Source: Opisthocomus hoazin
Taxonomy: Eukaryota > Chordata > Aves > Opisthocomiformes > Opisthocomidae
DNA length: 64,000 nt
NCBI RefSeq assembly: GCF_030867145.1
Contig: NC_134440.1
Span: 4,960,001-5,024,000 of the forward strand
Direction: 5' to 3'
Translations under genes and position numbers: made by a program
The notes under the pieces: generated by a model
What the model was told of the DNA's origin: nothing
Seen by the model: the letters and a program-made list of their open reading frames with translations, nothing else
The model's database searches: none
In this document: positions 1 to 12,400 of the stretch, piece by piece
How the letters are laid out: each line of letters begins with the position of its first letter
How positions within the stretch are numbered: position 1 is the first letter of the stretch

Positions 1-296
1 CATCCCTCTGCCCGAGCATCCCTCTGCCCGAGCATCCCTCTGCCCGAGCATCCCTTTGCCTGAGCGTCCCTCTGCCCGAGCATCCCTCCTGCTGAGCATC
101 CCTCTGCCCGAGCATCCCTCCTGCTGAGCATCCCTCTGCCCGAGCATCCCTCTGCCCGAGCATCCCTTTGCCTGAGCGTCCCTCTGCCCGAGCATCCCTC
201 CTGCTGAGCATCCCTCTGCCCGAGCATCCCTCCTGCTGAACATCCCTCTGCCCGAGCATCCGTCCGGCCGAGCATCCCTCCAGCCAGGCATCCTCC
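1..296. repeat. 16-bp minisatellite, left edge
   Basis: Tandem copies of a unit close to CATCCCTCTGCCCGAG, with variants (CCTGCTGAG, TTTGCCTGAG), fill the left edge and degrade near 290. The array is cut by the window start, so its full length is unknown. No coding role is seen. Confidence 0.9.
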
Positions 297-1038
297 AAGC
301 AGCCAGCACCAGCTGATGGCTGATTCCCTTAACGAACCTGCCGACATCCCAAATTCCCCCCAGCGCTGGCGATGTCTAAGGAAGCCGGGCCCGCAGTGGA
401 TCAGCGGGGTGGCTGCCCATCGCTATTGTCACCTGACAATGGGAAGCGCCCGGCCCCGCTCCCCGAGCGCGCCATTAGCCCAAATATTTGCTTCCCGTCT
501 CCAGGGTGACGGGGTTGCCAGCGCTCACCCACATCCCTCCTTTGATCATTTTTCTCTTGATCTTCAGCGCGCCGGTTCCCCACGCTCCTCTCCATCTCCC
601 TCGCCTCGTGGGGATGCGGGAGGTGGTGGCAGCCGCGGCACCTGGGCGTGGGGATGCTGCGGTGGGGATGAAGGCAGGGCTGGGGGTGATGGAGATGCGG
701 GATGAGGGGTGAAGGAAGGGCTGGGGGGATGGAGATGAAGGCTGGGGGATGAAGGAAAGGTTCGGGGGGGAGGAGATTGGGGCTGGGGGATGAAGGCAGG
801 GAGGGGGGTGACAGAGATCCTCCCTGGGGAGGGCAGATGGGGAGCACAGGGAATACCTGCATCCTCTGGCAAGAAGATCATGAACATGCAGTTTCCCCTT
901 GCTGCACCTCACATTTTTCCCTGTTTTGGCCCATTTTTAACCCTGCCTCACCTGTGGAGGCTGCAAAACAGGAGATGGGGCCATGATCCTGCCCTCTCAG
1001 GAATGGATCAGCCAGTTACAGACTCGAGCATCTGATGC
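297..1038. other. Intergenic, no gene seen
   Basis: Mixed GC-rich sequence. A purine-rich, GGGGATGAAGG-type degenerate repeat runs from about 650 to 800. The open frames here overlap on both strands, are low in complexity (Pro, Ser and Gly rich) and resemble no family I recognise. Confidence 0.6.
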
Positions 1039-1205
1039 AAACCCCAGGACCACAACCACCATCTCCTCATGACCACAACCACCATCTCCCCATGACCACA
1101 ACCATCTCCCCATGACCACAACCATCTCCTCATGACCACAACCACAGTCTCCCAGTGACCACAACCATCTCCCCATGACCACAGCCACCACCTCCCCACG
1201 ACACC
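1039..1205. repeat. CCATGACCACAACCATCT minisatellite
   Basis: About eight imperfect copies of an 18- to 27-bp unit built on ACCACAACCATCTCCCCATG. The minus-strand open frame across it encodes a VVVMGRWLWSWGD-type periodic peptide, as expected of a translated repeat. Confidence 0.85.
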
Positions 1206-2265
1206 AACCACCTTCTCCCCTGTACAGACAGAGCAGTTCAATGACCACGGGTGGGAGGACAGACACTTCTCGGTGGGACCACGCTCTCCCCACCACACCA
1301 GGACAGTGATGCCCAGCTTGGCATGGCAGCAGAAGCTCCAGGGAGGGTTGATCCAGCTCTTCCCGCTCCTTCGCCCCTCCTACGCACCCTTCCTGGCACA
1401 GGTTTTTCCCAGCCCAGTGAGCCAAACGGAGCCACCATCAGCCCGGGCTTGTTTCCATCCCTCCCAAAACTCACCCCGGGCCAACACCGGCTCTTGGCAG
1501 GGGGTTATGGAGCCAGGAAATTTCCCCCAGAAAAAGGGGAATTTCGGAGCCAGATGGGATGAGCTCCAAAATCTCCGGGGATTTGGCAGTGGCAGGGGAG
1601 GGACTGACAGCACCGAGCGATTTCTAAGCAGTGTTTCTAAAAAACAAAGCTAAATCTTTGCCAGAAAACGTTATTTCGATCACTTCGGCAACCGCAAGTC
1701 ATTTCAAAGCGGCGCTCTGTGTTGGGATGTGGACCCAAATATAAAGGAGATCGGGAAAGAAAAAAGCCCAGCCCAGCTCCCCCAGGCTTCCCAGCCCCTC
1801 GTGCAGGACCCCGCCGGGTGGGATGGGCAGTGGCCAGGGAGTGGGGAGAGCCGTCGGGGTCCCATGTGGGGCTGGGTCTGGTGCTGGGGGCTGGGAGCGA
1901 AGCCTCCTGGAAATCCCACCAGAGCCGGGATGGAGCCGTGCAAGGGTGTTGGGGTTTAGAAGCCGGCAGGGACGGATCTGGACCCCCACCTTATCCCCCC
2001 GCTGTGGGACCACGGTGGGTGCTCTTGGGGGTGCGACCATCCCTGGGCAGGTGGTCTGGGGAGCCACGGCCCCACGGCCATTCCCTTGCAGACTCAAACC
2101 CAAACCCCTTTGCTTTACAACACCCCAGCCTTGCACCCCAAACCCCCAGGGAAAAGGGCAGGGTCCGGCCTCCCTTCCTGAGAAACTGCTAGTGGTGACC
2201 TGGCTGTGGGGTCTGGAGATGAGCTGCCAAGGGAGGGTGGTCTGGAGCATCCCCTGCCCTGGCAC
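1206..2265. other. Intergenic, no gene seen
   Basis: Unique but low-information GC-rich DNA. A moderately AT-rich patch lies near 1640-1760. No splice-consistent coding exon, RNA gene or mobile element was recognised. Confidence 0.5.
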
Positions 2266-2860
2266 AGCACGGGAGCAGGAGGGACCAGGAGGGATGTCAT
2301 GGTGGACCAGGAAGGATGACATCATGGACCACGAGGGACCAGGAGGGATGTCATCATGGACCAGGAGGGACATGGCTGCAGGACCAGGAGGGATCAGGAG
2401 AGACCAGGAGGGACATCATTGTGGGACCAGGAAGGACCAAGAGGGATTTTATTGCGTGGGACCAAGAAGGACGAGAGAGGATCAGGAGGGACCAACGCTG
2501 GTGGGCCAGGAGAGACATTATTGTGTGGGACTAGGAGGGACATGGCTGGACTACTAGGAGAGATGTCACTGCAAGGCCAGGAGGGACACGGTCACACAAC
2601 CAGGAGGGACGTTATTGCATGGAGCAGGAGGGACCATCACAGGGGGCCTGGAAGGACCAGGAGGACGTTGCTGCTTGGGGCCAGGAAGGACCAGGAGAAC
2701 CTGGAGGGCCCGTTAGGGACAAGACTTCAGGACCAGGAGGGATGTTGTCGCATGGGGCCAGGAGAGACACCATCAGAGCACCAGAAGACAGCAGGAGGGC
2801 CATCGTCACAGAGCTGGGTGGGACCAGGAGGGACACTGTCGCTGGGTGGGAGCACCCGAG
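2266..2860. repeat. Degenerate GGACCAGGAGGGA repeat
   Basis: A loosely periodic array of GGACCAGGAGGGA-like words separated by short variable spacers. Several frames stay open across it and encode GxxQEG-type periodic peptides, which is typical of non-coding minisatellites with a unit not divisible by three. Confidence 0.8.
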
Positions 2861-3654
2861 GACACCTCAGCCACGGGGATGGGTGCTGGGAATGGCTGTG
2901 GCCGGGCGGCCGGGAGAGACGTGCTTGCCCGCACTTTGCTGCGTGGCGGTGATTAAGTTGCTTCCCTTCGTTATGGTCCCTCGGGGAGGTGTTAAACAGC
3001 TGCTAATAAAGATGGATATTTCTGAAGTGCCATCTCCGGAGCCTTTAGATCCGTCGGATTTTGGGAAAAGCCACCGAGGTGCCCGCAGCCACCGGCCAGA
3101 GCCGCGGCATCGCCGCACCGGCAGCACCGCAGCGAGCACCCCGCGCCGATGGTTGCGCCTTTGGGGCGACATCTCCATGGTGGGGGGGGCGGGGGGGATG
3201 CTGGGGAAGGTTTTGAGGGGGCTCGGGGGATGCCAAGGGCTGGCCGTGTGCCTGGAGATGCCCTGGGGAGGAGAAGGGGGACCCGAAGGGCTCCGGGGGG
3301 GGGGGAAGCAACGGGAAGAGAAGGAGAAACCCGGCGGCAACTGCCCATTAAAATTCATGAAACCTGTTAAAAGCAGCAAGCGGCGCGAGCTCCCGGCTGC
3401 TGCCGACAAAGCGGGCGAAGGGGGTGTTGGTGGCGACATCCGCAAACTTGGGGTTTAAACCCCCCCTCGCAAGGCAGGGTCCGTCCTGGGGACATGGTAA
3501 CGAGGGGGGCTTCGTTAGCACCCCCCCCCCCGCTGCCGTGCGGAGGTGGTGGATGGAGGAACCCAACCTCCAGCTCCAGGCGAATCCCCAGGCCAGGGCC
3601 ACCCCTTCCCCTCGCAGGGGACCCCCGGACCCCCTTCCATTCCCTGGAAGGTGA

Positions 3655-3862
3655 TTTGCATCTTACAGCTCATTTATTTTTCCTTTTCCCACATATTTTT
3701 AGCCCCCCCACACACATGCAACCCCCTCCCAGCTGCCTGCAAACAGGTTTAACAAGCCACAGCGCCTTTCCCTCGCCGTAATTAGCAACGTTTCTGCAGG
3801 CAAATGGCAGTCGGGAGTGGAAGTGGCATTTCCTTAATTAAAACAATTAATTAGGGTGGGGT
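3655..3862. promoter_or_regulatory. AT-rich island with TAATTA motifs
   Basis: In a strongly GC-rich setting this stretch is AT-rich and ends in a TTAATTA-AACAATTAATTA cluster, the core of homeodomain sites. Such islands in bird microchromosomes are often conserved noncoding elements; that reading is inference and needs alignment. Confidence 0.35.
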
Positions 3863-6800
3863 GAGAGGGAAGATAAAACATCTTCCCTATAGAAATGGCT
3901 CTCAGGGCAGCTGGTTCCCCAGGGTGGTGCCACAGCTGTGGCTTCCCTGGGATGATAACGACACACGTGTCCCTACGGGTGCCCACCCTAGGGTGCTGCC
4001 CTGGCCGCTGAGCACCCCGGGGTGCCCCTCGGACCCCGATCTCCGCTCCTTGTCCTGCAAGGACCGGCTGCTGGTCCCAACACCTCACGGTCCCCACGCT
4101 GGCCGGGCCCCAGCCGGAGCATCCCGGTGATGCCAGCAGCGTGCCGGCCCCGTTCCTCGCCCGGGTATAAATATCCGCGTGTTACTTAGCGACTAATTGC
4201 ACAGAGAGCAACAGCGGGGGGTGCCAGCCCCTAATGAGGATCTGGAATCACAAGCTGCTAATTACCCCTGTGCTGAGCCGCTGCCTCCCTCCCGCTGGGG
4301 TCTGGCTGTCCGGCCCGGCCGTCCAGCTCCCACCCGCATCTCTTACAGCATCCCCTCGCGCCGCCGGCCCGAGACCCCCGTGCCAAGGGTTTGTGGGGTG
4401 GATGGAAGCCAAATCCAAGAGTCTTCCCGTATGGATGCCCTCTCCAAGGGCACGCGCTGCCTGGCGCCCACATCCCGGGATGCTCCTGGCTCCGCTGCGG
4501 ACCGGGTCGCGTCCCTTAGGGTGGGTGGCCGCAGCCGGGCTGAGGTTTGAGGACCGGAGGGTTCCTGCTGGGTGCTGCTGGGATGGGCTCCATCGCCCCG
4601 CAGCCTCGGCTTTGGCCTTGGTGAGTGCAGCGGAGGCAGCTCCACGGCGAGGGAGCTGCGGGGCGGCGTGGTGGCATCCCGGGCGCTTGTCCGTGTGTCC
4701 GGCTGCGGGACCCATGGCTGGGGGGGCTGCGCTGCTCCCGCTGCTGCTCGTCGTGGGGTGCCGGGGAGCACGAGGGGTGTGGGTGCTGGAGAGGGGGTGC
4801 ATGCAGGGGTGCGTGCGTGCGTGGGTGCATGCAGGGATGTCCATGCGTTCATGGGTGTGTGCCCATGCAAACAGGGCATGGGGAGGGGTTTCACACCCAG
4901 GCCCTTCCACGTGCTGGAGGAGCAGCCCCAGCCAGGCCAGGGGAACCCCCCAATGCTGAGCACGCCCCAGCATCATTTCTCCCCCTTGCTGAACTCCTCC
5001 ATCCCCTGGTTCGAACTGGGGCCTTTGGCTGAATCCCACAGGCTCCGACACGCGTTGATTCCCGCTGGCTCCCCGCGGGACGAGGCTCCGGCGCTCCCCG
5101 GCACAGGCAGCCCCGCTCGCAGCACCCGATTCACCTCCGGCTGAACCACGCTGCGTTCCCAGCACTGGGGCCGCCTGTCCCCGGAGAAAAATGTGCAGAA
5201 TCCCGGGTACCCAGCCCCACGCGCACCCCAAACCCGGGAGCATCCCTCCGGGCTCAGCATCTTCCCAGAGCGGGGGGAATTTTCTTTCCAAGCTCTGAGC
5301 ACGGCGTGGAGGGTGGAAAGCAGATCCCGGGTAAATATCTCCCGGCGGGCGCGTGCGGGGACGCTGCCTTCACAGGATTTACAGCTTCAAAGCCTCGGCC
5401 TCAAAGCCTGCAAATATCTTTTCATCATTTCAGCCGCGGTCTAATTACCCGGCTGGCCGCCGGCGCTGGCCGCGTCTCCCAGGTACAGCCTCCCCTTAAT
5501 AGCTGGGATTTATTATTTAAATGTCGTTTTTCAGCTCCTGTTTCCCGTTTGGGCTCGGAGGGTGCCTGTGGGGTGCAGGGGGTCTGCACCCCAAAACCTG
5601 GTAGCCCTGAACCACCGGCACCGGACATTCATGTTCTCAGCCTGCTCTCAGCCATGCCGAGTTATTAATTAAAGACAAGGTATCATTCCCTGCTTCATCT
5701 TGGGTGTAATTAGATCGCGGGGATGCCGGGAAGCGGCGCTGGTTGATGTTTGCCAGAGAGGGATGAAGGGAACCGGAGCCACCGCGGCACGACTGGCGCA
5801 TCCCGGTGCTGCCCGTCCCGCCGCGGGTGCTCCCGGGCCCCTTGCCAAATTCGGGGGGTTTCTGCTCCACCAAGGCACCCGCGCACGCCGGGGGCCCGGT
5901 GAGCGGCGGTGCCGGCCTTGGCACAGAGCCTCCGCGCCGGTGATTTACAGCGGGCACCAACCCTGCCAGCCCCGGGGCCGTGTGCCGTGATGGATGCGGG
6001 GAGCAGCCCCAGCCGCTGCCACCCGTTAATTATTCGCTTTGGATTGATGAGAAATTGCAGTTCCCGCTAACGATGGCAGCCGGCTCGCCTCCATTTAGCC
6101 GGAGATGGTGGCAATGCCGGAGTCAGTGCCGGCTGTGCCGCTCGCCCAGCTTTTCGGAGGGGCTGCCTTTCCCCGCCGCCGGCTCAGCCGGGAGGATAAT
6201 TTACAGTTTCGTGTCAGCGCCGCTGATCTTGGAGCCTTTCCAGCCTCCTCTTCCCTCTCCCCGCACCGCTGTTCCTCGAAAGCTGACTTCCCAGGACAGG
6301 ATCCAGCTCCTTGCTGGGCCGTCACCGTCCCGGGCATCCCTGGCCGTGTCACCCCTCGGTGACCTGGATCCCGCTTGTGATGAACCCTTGCGTGTGCTGA
6401 GTTGTGACAGGGCTCAGCGGGTCCCTGGCACCGGCAGAGCCGGCTCCTGCTCCTGTCTGAGGATGCTCTGGTGCTCCAGACGCGTGGGCAGAGCAGGACA
6501 GCACCGTCCCCATGGCCTGGGAGCCCTCTCCCAGCACCTGGACCCTGCTGGAGACCTGCACCCACCCGGGAGCCCCATGGGCACCCAGCCCCCGTTTCCA
6601 GAGCGTGATTTTAAAGTGCCAAATTGCCTTTTAGTAATTAAACGGCTCTGTGGAATGGGGTGTGGGGTCTGGCAGGGGGTCTGTCGGGGGAAGGTCAGCG
6701 ACAGACAGTGGTGTCCCTGCAGCCAGGGGAACGGCCCTGGTGCCACCGGCATGCTCCACTTTGGGGAGATCTGGGTGGATTTTGATGTTTTCTCAGTGGC

Positions 6801-7559
6801 GCGTGCCCCTGGAGAGCTCTTTGCAGCTGGAGGAGAGGCGGAGGGGCAAGCAGGTGGCTAAAATGGGCAGAGCCCCGGGGATGCAGCACAGCATCAGCAC
6901 CCAAGAGGCCACGGTGATGGGCACAGGGTGGGTGATGCTGCCGCGGAGCTGGGTGACGGCCGCAGCACGGGCAGGGTTAAAGCAGAGCCCTGCCAGGGGG
7001 ATTAGCCACGTCCCTCCGGTGCGGGCAATTCCCTGCCTTGTCCATCGATCCCTGCGAGGTGTTAAGAGAGGCTGGAGCATCGATCGGAGCAAAGCCCTGG
7101 GCGGCAGCGAGGCCGAAGGCTTCCCCGAGTGGGGGAATGCAGGATCCGGCCTCAGGGGCTGGAGACCAAAGCAGGGGGGTGTTCCCGGTGCGATGCACCC
7201 AAAAAGTTGCTGGACTCCCCCTCCCCCAGCACAGCACCCCTTTGGGGACAACGCATGGCGGGGTTGGGGACACGCAACAGCGCGATGCTCGGCCATGGGA
7301 AACGCCAACGACACCTCCCCGCGCCTGCCAGGCGCCCGCGGCGTGCCGGCTTGGCACTTCACTGCCACAAACCGCTCTCTGGACCGCGTCCCGGGCGCTC
7401 GCGGTGACAGACGGGGACGTTAAACGAGCCGCGGGCTGATGCCCAAAGCCACCGGCCCCGCTGCTCCCGTGGCACCCGGTGTGGGTTTGTCCCCCCACCC
7501 TGGGGTGCGGCGGGTACCGGAGCATCACCCCACCCTGGGCTGTCGGGTCCCGCACCGCC

Positions 7560-7905
7560 AGCGTATAAATAACACGCCGATAAAAAGATAGGATTCCATT
7601 TTCCTGAAAAGAAAGGAAAGGCTAAAGACAAAAGAGGCCGTTTACCAACCGGCTGGCAGCCCTGGGAAAATTGCTATCAAGGTAAAAAACCACAGATTAA
7701 GGCAAGGAGAGAGCTGACCTTAACTCTGGTCCTTAGACAGGGAGGAAGGGCAGGATTTTCACCATTTAATTGGGATATTTTAACCATTTAGGGCGGTTTG
7801 CTTGCGCCGCTTCAAAGCTGGGAGTGCATCGTTTTGTGCTAACCTGCTGTAAGAATAGCATAAATAAATAATAATTTTAAAAAGCATCTTCTTCGACTCT
7901 GATTG
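7560..7905. promoter_or_regulatory. AT-rich island
   Basis: About 350 bp with unusually low GC, including GATAAAAAGATAGG, ATTTAATTGGG and TAAATAAATAATAA words. No open frame, RNA gene or transposon was recognised. It is a candidate conserved noncoding element by composition only. Confidence 0.35.
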
Positions 7906-9514
7906 CCCTTGAATTTAGTGAATTTGGTCGTTGTTCCAGGAACAGAGCCCTGTGTGTGTCCCCTGCTCCCGGGTTTTTATCCTCTCGGAGAGGGGACATC
8001 AGAGCTTCAGGACTGGGCTGAAAGCTGGAAAATAGCTGACAGAGGGTGGGAAAAAAAAAAGCAAAAGCAAACTGCAGGATGGGTTCAGCAGCCTGCTCCA
8101 ATTCTGTGCCTTTATTTTGGGAGAAATCCTTGTGATTTCTTTTCTCTCCTGGCTGTGGGAGTGGATTCCCCCCCCCCCCAAGTCCTGTCTCTGTGTTGCC
8201 TGAGCTACCCTGGGAGGGGGGGGGATGCTTTGGCTTCGGCTGTGCCGGCGTTAGCCACGCTTGAGGGGAAAATCACAATCGCTGCCGAGGCCGGCTCTTC
8301 CCCAAAGGGCATCGGTACGGGGGGCCGGTGGCATCCGCGCCGGCTGCCTGCCATGGGGTGCTGGCCCCAGTGGTTGGGTTTGGGGGGGATCCCTTGGTCA
8401 CGGTGCACTGGGCTGCTGGGGAAACTGAGGCACGGGGTGGGAGGGGGAGGTTGCCAAGGTGGGGGACAGGGGGAAGGGAGCAGCAGGATGGAAGGGTGTT
8501 GGAGGGCGGATGGGGGGGACATGCTTCATCACCGCACCACCACGCTGTCACCCCAGCAGGGGAACAACCCCCTTCCCACCCCAAAAGCCTTCGCTCTGCT
8601 CCTCTTCCTCAGCAGGATACGGAAATCCGAAGGATTTTATCCTCGTGGGGAGAAAGGGGAAAAGCTGGGAAGGAGCAAGGATGGCGACAGCTCTTCCGAG
8701 GAAAAGGTGAGTGCGGCCAAGCGGCTCAGCAGGGACCAGAGGCGACGGGCACCTCCCTGGGCCCTCCCCCCAGCATCGCTCCACCGCCGCAGGGCGGGAG
8801 GAGAACAGAAAGTCTCCGGGTCGGCAAAAGGACGTTGCGAAAGTCACTGGCTCCGGATGGAGACGGAGCAGGAGAGAGCTGAAGGGGAGGTTAAAAATAG
8901 CCCCGGCTCGGTGGGAGGCTGGGGGGGGACATGGGGACAGGCTGGGGTGTGGGGGGGGCTGGGAGGGAAGGGAACGCGGGCTGGGTGACAGCTGGATAGG
9001 TTGATCCTGGGCTCCCAGGAGAACATCTGGGTGGGGGAGCGCTGGGTGCCAGTGGGAACAGCTGGTTTGGGGGCAACAGCTGGATGGATGGCCCTGGGGG
9101 GAGAGCGGGAACAGCTGGAGGGGGGTGACGGGGGGCACATCTGGGTGGGAGATCCCTGGAGTGGCAATGGGAACAGCTGGAGGAGGGCACATCTGGACAG
9201 GGCAGCCCTGAGATCGTGGGGAGAGCAGCCGGAGGGACTGTGCATGGCTGGCAATGGGAACAGCTGGATTTGGGGAACAGCTGGATGGGAGCACTCACGG
9301 CCACGGTCACGGCTGGGGGAGGCTCGTGGGGACAAGGGGCTGTCCCGGTCGGCACCAGGCCAAGCTGGGTCCCCACAAGGCTTGGGGGGGGCTTGGTTCC
9401 TTCCCGGGCACCCCAGGAGGAGCCGTGGGGGGGTTTTCTCTCTCTGGATGAACCTGGTGAAGTCACCACCCGTCTCCCGGAGCAGGGAGGTGGCAGCGGG
9501 GTGGCGGGAGCGAG

Positions 9515-9645
9515 GTCATTAAAGCAGAAAGAAAAATACATTAGAAATGTTCAACTGCTCAGTCTAGCCTGAAATGTGCTTAAATCAGCCCCGAGTAAAC
9601 AATAAGGGATTAATCGCAATTAGTTTTCATTAGGAAGGTGGCATC
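9515..9645. promoter_or_regulatory. AT-rich island
   Basis: A sharp AT-rich block (CATTAAAGCAG ... GCAATTAGTTTTCATTAGG) between GC-rich flanks, without coding potential. Candidate conserved noncoding element by composition only. Confidence 0.35.
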
Positions 9646-9934
9646 ACCCTCCCCTGCTCCCCAGGGGTGCTCCCTGCCTTGCTGGGGATCCGGGATCACC
9701 CGGCTGGATCCAGCCCCAGGCGGGCGGGCGGCATCGTCCTTCCCAGGCCCCGTGCCTGCGGGGATCCGCTTTATCTCCGCCGAGGCAGAGATGAGCGGCC
9801 GGCAGCAGCCGGAGCTTCAAAGGGATCCTGCAAATCCGGCGTATGCAAAAGCCCAGCCGGTACCGCAGATAAACCGGGATGTGGCTCGTCGGCCTCTGCC
9901 AGCCCGCGGCGGCTGCGGCACGGGGCACTGCTCG

Positions 9935-10660
9935 TCCTCGGGGTGATGCTCAGCCTTGGGGTGACGCTCGGCATCGAGGTGATGCTTGGCCATGGATGGA
10001 TGCTTGGCCATGGGGTGATGCTCGGCCCCAGGGTGATGGTCAGCCTCGGGGTGACGCTTGGCTTCGAGGTGATGCTTGGCCATGGATGGATGCTTGGCCA
10101 TGGGGTGATGCTCGGCCCCAGGGTGATGGTCAGCCTTGGGGTGACGCTTGGCTTCGAGGTGATGCTTGGCCATGGGTTGGTGCTTGGCCATGGGGTGATG
10201 CTCAGCCCCGGGGTGATGCTCAGACTTGGGGTGATGCTTGGCCTCGGGGTGATGCTTGGCCTCAGGGTGATGGTTGGCCCTGGGGAAATGCTCAGCCCCG
10301 GGGATGACACTCTGCCTCAGGGCAATACTTGGCTCCAGGATGATGCTCAGCCCCCAGGTGATGCTTGGCCTTGGGGTCACACTTGGCTTCAGGATGATGT
10401 TCATCCCTGGGGTGATGCTTGGCCTTTGGGGTGATGCTTGGCCACGGATTGGTGCTCAGCCCCGGGGTGATGCTCAGCCCCAGGGGTGATGCTTGGCTCC
10501 AGGATAACGCTCAGCCCTGGGGCGATGCCCAGCCCTGGGGTGATGTTTGTCATTGGGGTGATGCTTGGCCACGGATTGGTGCTCAGCCCCGGGGTGATGC
10601 TCAGCCCCAGGGGTGATGCTTGACTCCAGGATGCTGCTCAGCCCTGGGGTGATGCTCATC
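9935..10660. repeat. 17-18 bp GGGGTGATGCTCAGCC minisatellite
   Basis: More than 35 copies of a unit near GGGGTGATGCTTGGCC. A higher-order repeat is visible: blocks starting near 9970, 10065 and 10160 repeat almost exactly at about 100 bp. All frames translate into periodic peptides, so the open frames here are not taken as genes. Confidence 0.9.
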
Positions 10661-11444
10661 CTCACGGCAACATTTGGCTTTAGGGTGACGCCCAGGCTCA
10701 GCACCCCACACAGCCCCAGTTTTTCCAGTCCCCTGTCTCCAGGCAGGACTTTTGGGGACGGGGACAAGTGGGCAGAGCTCTCAGGGATGGATGGACAGGA
10801 AGGGGTGAGGACGCCCTGTCCTCCGTGGGTCCTGCAGCGCGAGGCGCTGGCGGCTGAGGCCGGGCTCCCCGGGGAGCTGGGTGCTGCCACGCGTGCCGTT
10901 GGTGGCCCCGCGAGGGGGGACTCGCCGATGGCTGGCGTGTCCCTCCGTCCCTGGAGCCTGGCAGCTGGCTGACACCAGTGGCCAGGTCCCAGCTCACCAC
11001 CACCCACACCCCAAACACCGCCCTGGCAGGAGGGATGGAAAGAACCCCTGCTGCCTCCAGAACGGGGCGAATTCAGCCATTTTTGGGACTCCCCTATGCG
11101 CACACAGCATCCCCCTCCCTCGCAGCGGGAGCGGCCGTGCCCAGCAGCTCATCGCCTGCTCCCTGACGGCATCGCCTCGCCGACAGGCAGTGATTTGTAA
11201 ATATTTAAAACCCAACTCAAATTGCCGGTTTGCGGCACGGCCCCGGCTGCCGCCACGCCGGGCGGGCGAAGGCTGCGGGGAGAAGGCAGAGCCCGGCTGG
11301 GCGCTGGGCGAGCCCCTTCTCCCGGCCTCGCCGGGCACCCACATGGCCGGGTGCACCCATCAGCGGCGGGGATTGATCTCGGGTGCATCGCCAGCACCCG
11401 CGCAACCGTGGGGTCCTTCTCGCCCGCCCCCGGAGCACAGCCCC
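10661..11444. other. Intergenic, no gene seen
   Basis: Unique GC-rich DNA. Frames are open on both strands by composition. No domain or exon structure was recognised. Confidence 0.5.
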
Positions 11445-11585
11445 TGTCATTAGCACCCAGAAAATGTTGGGTTTCTGGCTGGGAAAACACAGCAGATATG
11501 TACATTAAACATCAAATTATAAAATTAACAGATTCAAACCGAGGATGATTTGCATGTGCAAATTAAGTTAATTACCACTCTTCCT
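11445..11585. promoter_or_regulatory. AT-rich island
   Basis: Contains ACATTAAACATCAAATTATA and AAATTAAGTTAATTACC words in a GC-rich background. No coding potential. Candidate conserved noncoding element by composition only. Confidence 0.35.
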
Positions 11586-11714
11586 CCCCGCGCGCCACAG
11601 CGTGCCGGGGAAGGGCCGGGCACAGCCACGGCCGGCGGCAGGTGCTGGGGACGCGGCGGCGTTATTTGGGGGGAGCTGCCAGCTGGGGACAACTGGGGGG
11701 GGGGAGATGGCAGG

Positions 11715-12400
11715 GCCACGCGTGCGCGCGCACACGCATGCACACGCGTGCACGTCTCGGCGCCCGCGAGGCCGGCGGCACAAAGGCGGCTCTGTGGCGC
11801 GGTGCGTGGCGTTGGCACGGCGCGGGGTGGCTGAATGGAGGGCTGTGTGCCCGCACCCAGCGCCGCCGAGCCCGCGGCACCGAGCCAGCGCCGGGCACGC
11901 ACCCCAGCAGCCGCCGCCGCAGCTGGAGGGGCCGGGGAGACGCGCAACCCGCGCTGCGGGGCCTGCACACGCGTGTGCATGCGCGTACACACACGCGTAC
12001 ACAGGTACGGATGCTATGTCTGCACACGCATTCACACGCGTGCCCACGGAGGCACGTGAACACACGTGTGTATGCGTGTGGGTGCGTGGGCACGCACGCA
12101 TGCCCACGTCTGCAGGTGAACACGCACATGCAGGCACACACATGCACATATACACACATGCCAAGGTGCACACACGCATGCATGCACACCCATGCCATCT
12201 GCACACACGTTTACACACATGTGCACATGCACACACACATGCACGTATGTACACACACATATGCAAGCACACAGATGCACACACGTGTGCACACACATGT
12301 GCACACACACATATGCACATATGCACATACATTTACGCACATGCAAGCACACAGATGCACACGCCTGTGCACACACACATGCACACACACACGTGCTCAC
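11715..12400. repeat. Alternating CA/CG purine-pyrimidine tract
   Basis: A long run of CACACG, ACACACATG and GTGTGCACACA words, densest from 11960 to 12400. Alternating purine-pyrimidine sequence of this kind can adopt Z-DNA under supercoiling (general knowledge). The Cys/Val/His-rich frames on both strands are translations of the repeat. Confidence 0.9.

Larger units (their letters stand above)
2861..9930. other. Intergenic DNA upstream of SEMA6B
   Basis: Seven kilobases without a gene I can support. GC-rich sequence alternates with short AT-rich islands (see separate entries). Long overlapping frames on both strands have no recognisable domain. A weak CAACAGCTGGATGGG-like repeat lies at about 9055-9300. 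In the human arrangement TNFAIP8L1 lies on this side of SEMA6B, but none of its protein is visible here. Confidence 0.5.

Noticed and set aside
1-296. Regularly spaced repeats as a CRISPR-like array
   Set aside because: Units are contiguous with no unique spacers, and the setting is a vertebrate genome; a minisatellite.
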